A program made the translations under genes and the position numbers. Below are positions 7,198-10,892 of a stretch of DNA of 10,892 bases, one piece after another (position 1 is the stretch's first letter; each line of letters starts with the position of its first letter). Origin of the DNA: Chromatiales bacterium (GTDB lineage: Bacteria > Pseudomonadota > Gammaproteobacteria > JACCYU01); NCBI GenBank assembly GCA_031177845.1, contig JAPSGG010000020.1:1-10892 (forward strand), read 5' to 3'. The notes under the pieces were generated by a model. That model made no database searches. It saw nothing but the letters and a program-made list of their open reading frames with translations, and was not told the origin of the DNA.

Positions 7198-7352
7198 CGT
7201 CACAGGGGCTTCTTGCAAGGGTCACTTACAAGACGTTGTTTCTAGACCGGCAATGGACTGTAAAATTCAATCGAATTCAAGAGGAAGGATATCTTAGCAT
7301 CGCCCGCCGTGGGAAATCCTCCCGCGTCGCCTGCCGAGATTGCATTTAACCC
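7198..7352. promoter_or_regulatory. Divergent intergenic region between the ABC operon and the MATE gene
   Basis: It must hold the promoters for the whole minus-strand operon and for the plus-strand MATE gene. On the plus strand TAAAAT at 7261-7266 is a fair -10, with TTGTTT at 7236-7241 as a weak -35 at a long 19-base spacing. No good minus-strand pair is evident; TTTACA reading down from about 7266 is the nearest -35-like element. A repeat/palindrome lies at 7264-7280. GAGGAAGG at 7281-7288 looks like a ribosome binding site but no ATG, GTG or TTG follows it at proper spacing. Confidence 0.35.
7264..7280. repeat. Operator-like repeat: AATTCAA twice, one helical turn apart
   Basis: AATTCAA occurs at 7264-7270 and again at 7274-7280, separated by TCG, giving a 10-base period. 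The same bases also hold a short palindrome, AATTC-AATC-GAATT, at 7264-7277. The repeat stands out against the GC-rich surroundings and sits beside the candidate -10 for the MATE gene, so a regulator could act on both divergent promoters. No known operator consensus was recognised. Confidence 0.35.
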
Positions 7353-8717
7353 GTGACGTGCCGCTTCGGTTCGCCCGCGTGGCTTCAGCTGCGCCACGAA
7401 GTCATCGCCTGCCTGCGACTGGCCGGGCCCCTGATCCTCGCCCAGATCGCCTTCGTCGGCATGATCGTGACCGACACCTTGATGGCTGGGCGCCTGGGCA
7501 CAGCTCATCTGGCCGCGGTTGCGCTAGGCGCCGCGGTGTGGACGCCGATCTACCTCTTCTTTCTGGGCGTGTGCATGGCCATCTCGCCGTTTGTGGCGCA
7601 ACTGGTCGGGGCCGGCAAACGCACGGCGGTCGGCCCGTATTTGCAGCAGGCATTGTACCTGGCCCTAGGCTTGAGCATCGCATGGTGGCTGTTGCTGCGC
7701 GGCTCGGGATTGATCCTATTTCGGCTCGACGTGTCGGACGATATCCGCACGCTGGGCTTGGCCTACTTGTACGCCATGGCCTGCGGTACGCCTGCAGCCT
7801 GCGTGTTTTTCGTCCTGCGGTTCATGAATGAGGGTTTGAGTCGCACCCGCCCGGTGATGATTTTTGCGTTTTTGGGTTTGCTGATAAACGCAGCCGCAGA
7901 TTACGTGCTCATGTACGGCAAATTTGGCGCGCCCGCGCTGGGCGCCGAAGGCTGCGGCTGGGCGACCGCACTCACGCTGTCGGTCATGGCACTGGGGCTG
8001 GCATTATTCGTTGCGCGCAATTCGGCTTACCGCGATTTGAATCTAGTGGCAGGCTTGCAACCGCCGCGCCCGCGCATTTGGCTGGAGACGCTGCGGGTGG
8101 GACTGCCCATCGGCGTCAGCGTGTTCATGGAGGCGAGCCTGTTCGGCATTGTCGGCTTGCTGATGGCGAACTTCGGCGGCGCCGCGGTAGCGGGGCATCA
8201 AGTGGCTATCAATTTTACTGCCTTGACCTTCATGATCCCGGTTGGCATTGCGCTCGCCACGACCATAAGGGTCGGCCAAGCCGTGGGACGCGGCGATGGC
8301 CAAGGCGTGCGCACGAGCGGGCGCACTGGCATCGGCATTGCGCTCATGGTCATGACGTTTCCCGCCCTGCTCATGGGCTTACGCCCGCAATGGGTGGTCG
8401 CTCTATACACCGACGCGCCGGAGGTGGCCCAGCTGGCGGAGGGCTTCCTGCGTTTGGCGGCGCTGTTCCAGTTCTGGGATGGGCTGCAAGTGACGGCGTC
8501 CGGCGCACTGCGCGGCTTAAAAGACACGCGGGTCGCGATGTTGATCACCTTCTTTGCCTACTGGTGCATCGGCCTGCCACTGGGCACCTATCTGGGCTTT
8601 GTCGTTCTGGAAAGGCCCGCCGGCCTGTGGTGGGGATTGATCGCTGGGCTCGCCGTTGCGGCGGCGCTCTTAAATCTTCGCTTCTATCACGTAACGCGTG
8701 AAAGCATGACAGCGTGA
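7353..8717 (+). CDS. MATE family multidrug/cation efflux transporter (NorM-like)
   Basis: A 454-residue inner-membrane protein, the usual length for the NorM branch, with about twelve hydrophobic segments in two similar halves. Recognisable family stretches are RLAGPLILAQIAFVGMIVTD in the first helix region, GHQVAINFTALTFMIPVGIA at about 281-300 and the late GALRGLKDTR at about 384-393. Such carriers expel drugs, dyes or metabolites in exchange for H+ or Na+. The GTG start at 7353 is the only reasonable one: an in-frame TAA lies two codons upstream and the conserved LRHE-LRLAGP region follows soon after. The ribosome binding site is poor. It is divergent from the ABC operon; a functional link would be speculation. 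The substrate cannot be told from sequence. The gene is intact and no terminator hairpin is seen after it. Confidence 0.92.
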   Translation: MTCRFGSPAWLQLRHEVIACLRLAGPLILAQIAFVGMIVTDTLMAGRLGTAHLAAVALGAAVWTPIYLFFLGVCMAISPFVAQLVGAGKRTAVGPYLQQALYLALGLSIAWWLLLRGSGLILFRLDVSDDIRTLGLAYLYAMACGTPAACVFFVLRFMNEGLSRTRPVMIFAFLGLLINAAADYVLMYGKFGAPALGAEGCGWATALTLSVMALGLALFVARNSAYRDLNLVAGLQPPRPRIWLETLRVGLPIGVSVFMEASLFGIVGLLMANFGGAAVAGHQVAINFTALTFMIPVGIALATTIRVGQAVGRGDGQGVRTSGRTGIGIALMVMTFPALLMGLRPQWVVALYTDAPEVAQLAEGFLRLAALFQFWDGLQVTASGALRGLKDTRVAMLITFFAYWCIGLPLGTYLGFVVLERPAGLWWGLIAGLAVAAALLNLRFYHVTRESMTA

Positions 8718-8805
8718 GGATGGGAGTCCGAGAATCTTCTGCAAGCTCTATGATACTTCTCGCGACTACGCTCCATCGCCTCTACCGCGCTTCTCTCTGT
8801 CGCTC
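8718..8805. other. Intergenic stretch after the MATE gene
   Basis: Eighty-eight bases, with pyrimidine-rich runs (TTCTCTCTGTCGCTCTC near 8791-8807). I see no gene, RNA or clear terminator. It lies between the ends of two converging transcription units. Confidence 0.35.
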
Positions 8806-9015
8806 TCACTGCACCTCCGCATAGTCACTCAATTCCACATACATCAGCCGTTGATTTCGTTCCCGCCGCAGACGTCCGTGACATCAACCGCGCCCTTCCA
8901 GTAGGGCACCGAGACGTCGAGTTCCTGGTTGTCGAGAATCGGTGGGATGGCGAACCGGCAATCGCGCCCCGGCCACGACGGCGACGAACGCAACGATCAA
9001 GCGAATTGGCGCTAC
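8806..9015 (-). pseudogene. AttH/CrtC-like lipocalin domain protein, remnant
   Basis: Immediately after the FtsX-type permease stop, the minus strand encodes a short C-terminal piece of an AttH-like protein (lipocalin-like, carotenoid 1,2-hydratase superfamily). One frame reads CRFAIPPILDNQELDVSV then PYWKGAVDVTD and reaches TGA at 8846-8844. A neighbouring frame continues with MYVELSDYAEVQ and stops at 8808-8806. In family members the order is DQELDLSVRYWEGAV followed by GYVELTGY, so a one-frame slip joins the two pieces. Family proteins are about 350 residues; fewer than 70 codons fit here, so most of the gene is gone. In a third frame the start of the stretch, IRLIVAFVAVVAG, resembles a signal peptide core, which would imply an internal deletion, but it may be chance. 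AttH-type genes usually follow exactly such an ABC permease, which supports the reading. Confidence 0.65.
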
Positions 9016-10892
9016 CTACTCCGCCCGTAGCGCCTCAGCCGGTCGCGCGCGGGTCTGCTTCCAGGCGGGATATACACCGGCGAGCGAGGCCGCGGCCACG
9101 GCCAGCACCAGCGGCTGCAGTAGAGCCTCCGGCGCGATGGTGATCTGCATGGTCCAGCCGAAGGCGCGCCGATTGATGACCTCGATCAACACCAGCGACA
9201 TGATAATTCCCAACGGCATCGCGAGCAGGCCGGCGATCAGCCCGAGCAATGCAGTCTCTCCAATCGCTAGTATGCCCATCTGGCCCGGCGTAAAACCCAT
9301 CGCGCGCCATATGGCGACTTCCCTTGCTCGCTCCAGTTGCAGCACCATCAATGCGCTTAAAGTTCCCACCACCGCAATCACCACCGCGAGCAACCGTAGA
9401 ACCTGCGTGATGGCGAAAGCGCGGTCGAAGATCGCGAGCGACTGCTCGCGCAACTCGCGATTCGAACGGATAAGCACATTCTGCTTGGCGCGCGAGGCCG
9501 CGCGTAGCCTTTCAAGCACACGCTGAGAATGCGCCTGCGGCCGCAGATACACGCCAATCGAAGAGATGCCATGATCGTTCCAGAACCGGTCGTACAACTC
9601 GCGGCGCATCACCACCACACCCTGGCTCGAGCTGTAGTCATAGAAGATGCCGGCGACAGTAAAGCGCGAGTCACCCCGATCGGTACGCAGTCGCAACGTA
9701 TCGCCGACCTGCAACTGGTGGCGGTATGCATAAGGTTCCGACACGAGTACCGCCTGGCTACGGTTGAACGCCGCCCAGGCAACCCCCGGCGCGTCCGCCT
9801 TGAACGAAAATCCACGGTGACTTTGAGGCGTCGGCTCGATCACTCGCAGCCGTGCGCTGTCTGTGCCCGCCTGAACCGTCACCCAGTAGGAGGTCGCAAT
9901 GGCCTGGACCTCTTCCACTCGCGCTAGTCGTTGCACAAGGTCGGACGCGAGGACTGTACCAGCGCTGTTATCCTCGGGCCCCGGCGCCGTGATATAGACG
10001 TCCGCCTGCAAAGCCGACTCCAGCCATAAAGCAACGGAACCGCGAAAGCTTTCGATCATGATCGCGACACCCGCGGCGGCCGCCACCGCCACCACCAGCG
10101 CCGCGAGCGCCACGCCGGTGCGGCTCAAGCCGGATTCCAGGCTGCGCACGCCTAATCGGCCCTGGATTCCGAACACGTACGCCACTGGCGGCGCGGCCGC
10201 CCTGGTCAAAATCAGCGCACCCCAGGGCGTGGTCAGCGCATAGCCCATGACCAGAAAAAGCAGCGCCGTGAAGCCGAGCCATAGCGACCGCCCCGGAATC
10301 AGCAGCAGAATGCCAAAGAGCATCAGCCCGAGCCCACCTAGCGCCAGCCGGGGCGCAAGTCGTTGTACGCGCCTTTCCAGCCGCGAGCGCAGTTGCGCCT
10401 CTCGCGGCGTTGTGCCGGCGGCCTCCAGCGCCGGTCCCAGCGCGGCCACAAGGCTCGCACTTATACCCAGCGCCGCTCCCTTAAGAAGCGTCATCGGATC
10501 GACGAGCAGCTGATTCACCGTCACTGTGAAATACAGGTCGTTGATCGTGCGGGCAACCAGACCGACCAGCCCTTGCCCCAGCGCCAGGCCCAACGGCAAG
10601 CCCAGCAGCACCGCGACCAGACTTAGGCCCAATGCCTCTCCGAGCACCGTGCGAAAGACCTGCCCGCGGCTTACGCCGAGTGTGCGCAGGTTCGCGATCA
10701 GGCTCCGGCGCTGCAACACCGATAAGCTCATGGCGCTGTAGATGAAGAACATCCCCACCAGCAAAACAAGCAGGCTCATGGCGGTAAGATTGATCACGAA
10801 GGCGCGGGTCATCTGCGCCATAGCGTCACTGCGCGCCTGCGCGCGCTCGATGCGGGCGCCCGGCGGCATCGAGGATTCGATGCGCTTGCGCA
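9016..10892 (-). CDS. FtsX/MacB-type ABC permease, two-FtsX-domain form (5' end beyond right edge)
   Basis: At least 625 codons, open to the window edge; an internal ATG at 10869-10867 is probably not the true start because the frame remains open upstream and full proteins of this type run to about 800 or more residues. Counting from that ATG, a first FtsX block with four membrane helices spans about 20-210 (FVINLTAMSLLVLLVGMFF; RSLIANLRTLGVSRGQVFRT). A helix near 250-270 follows, then a MacB-like periplasmic domain of about 270-480 (VRIxP-type motifs; VAGIFYDYSSSQGVVVMRR), and a second FtsX block to the C terminus with REVAIWRAMGFTPGQM and YPAWKQTRARPAEALR. It works with a LolD-like ATPase, expected beyond the right edge, on envelope lipids, lipoproteins or peptides. 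This arrangement with AttH resembles the attEFGH operon. The first periplasmic domain lies outside the window. Confidence 0.88.
   Translation of the reverse strand, partial: RKRIESSMPPGARIERAQARSDAMAQMTRAFVINLTAMSLLVLLVGMFFIYSAMSLSVLQRRSLIANLRTLGVSRGQVFRTVLGEALGLSLVAVLLGLPLGLALGQGLVGLVARTINDLYFTVTVNQLLVDPMTLLKGAALGISASLVAALGPALEAAGTTPREAQLRSRLERRVQRLAPRLALGGLGLMLFGILLLIPGRSLWLGFTALLFLVMGYALTTPWGALILTRAAAPPVAYVFGIQGRLGVRSLESGLSRTGVALAALVVAVAAAAGVAIMIESFRGSVALWLESALQADVYITAPGPEDNSAGTVLASDLVQRLARVEEVQAIATSYWVTVQAGTDSARLRVIEPTPQSHRGFSFKADAPGVAWAAFNRSQAVLVSEPYAYRHQLQVGDTLRLRTDRGDSRFTVAGIFYDYSSSQGVVVMRRELYDRFWNDHGISSIGVYLRPQAHSQRVLERLRAASRAKQNVLIRSNRELREQSLAIFDRAFAITQVLRLLAVVIAVVGTLSALMVLQLERAREVAIWRAMGFTPGQMGILAIGETALLGLIAGLLAMPLGIIMSLVLIEVINRRAFGWTMQITIAPEALLQPLVLAVAAASLAGVYPAWKQTRARPAEALRAE

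Noticed and set aside
8078..8701. Plus-strand frame of 207 codons within the MATE gene
   Set aside because: Overlaps the membrane-spanning MATE frame on the same strand and encodes an Arg/Gly/His-rich sequence with no domain; it is an alternate-frame artefact.
8942..9526. Plus-strand open frame of 194 codons opposite the FtsX permease
   Set aside because: It is antisense to a clear FtsX domain. Its composition (Ala, Ser, Thr, Arg-rich low-complexity) is typical of a GC-driven shadow frame and no family is recognisable.

Overview
The window looks like a chromosomal segment of a GC-rich proteobacterium, most likely a gammaproteobacterium. That assignment rests on codon use, tightly overlapping genes and the families present, and no marker gene confirms it. 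One minus-strand block, about 7.2 kb down to about 0.17 kb, reads as a single operon. From 5' to 3' it carries: an NMT1/SsuA-type periplasmic binding protein; a broken binding-protein-dependent permease; its SsuB/TauB-type ATPase; a second ABC ATPase; a secreted seven-repeat YVTN beta-propeller; a second periplasmic binding protein; an ABC-2 permease; and a small lipoprotein-type cupin broken by a frameshift. Most neighbouring pairs overlap by 4 bases (GTGA, ATGA, GTGA, TTGA) or by 11, so the block is probably translationally coupled.

The middle four genes (ATPase, propeller, binding protein, permease) match in family and order the 'PQQ-dependent alcohol dehydrogenase system' ABC cluster. In Pseudomonas putida this cluster is called pedA1A2BC and is needed for growth at low lanthanide concentration with the lanthanide-dependent dehydrogenase PedH. 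The best inference for this block is therefore metal (lanthanide) or cofactor-related transport linked to periplasmic quinoprotein alcohol oxidation. An unrelated NMT1-type importer is fused to its head. No quinoprotein dehydrogenase, cytochrome or TonB receptor lies in the window.

Right of the operon, a 155-base divergent intergenic region with a small repeat/palindrome separates it from a plus-strand MATE efflux transporter (7353-8717). After about 300 bases comes a minus-strand FtsX-type ABC permease (9016 to beyond the right edge). Directly downstream of its stop codon lies a relic of an AttH/CrtC-like lipocalin gene, its usual partner. At the left edge, the first 25 codons of a proline iminopeptidase run off the window.

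Three loci are damaged: the NMT1-system permease (two compensating one-base indels plus a TGA), the cupin (one extra base) and the AttH relic. Either the locus is decaying or some indels are assembly errors. The full-length state of the five large CDSs that lie wholly inside the window besides the binding proteins, and the TGA substitution in the permease, favour at least partial real decay.
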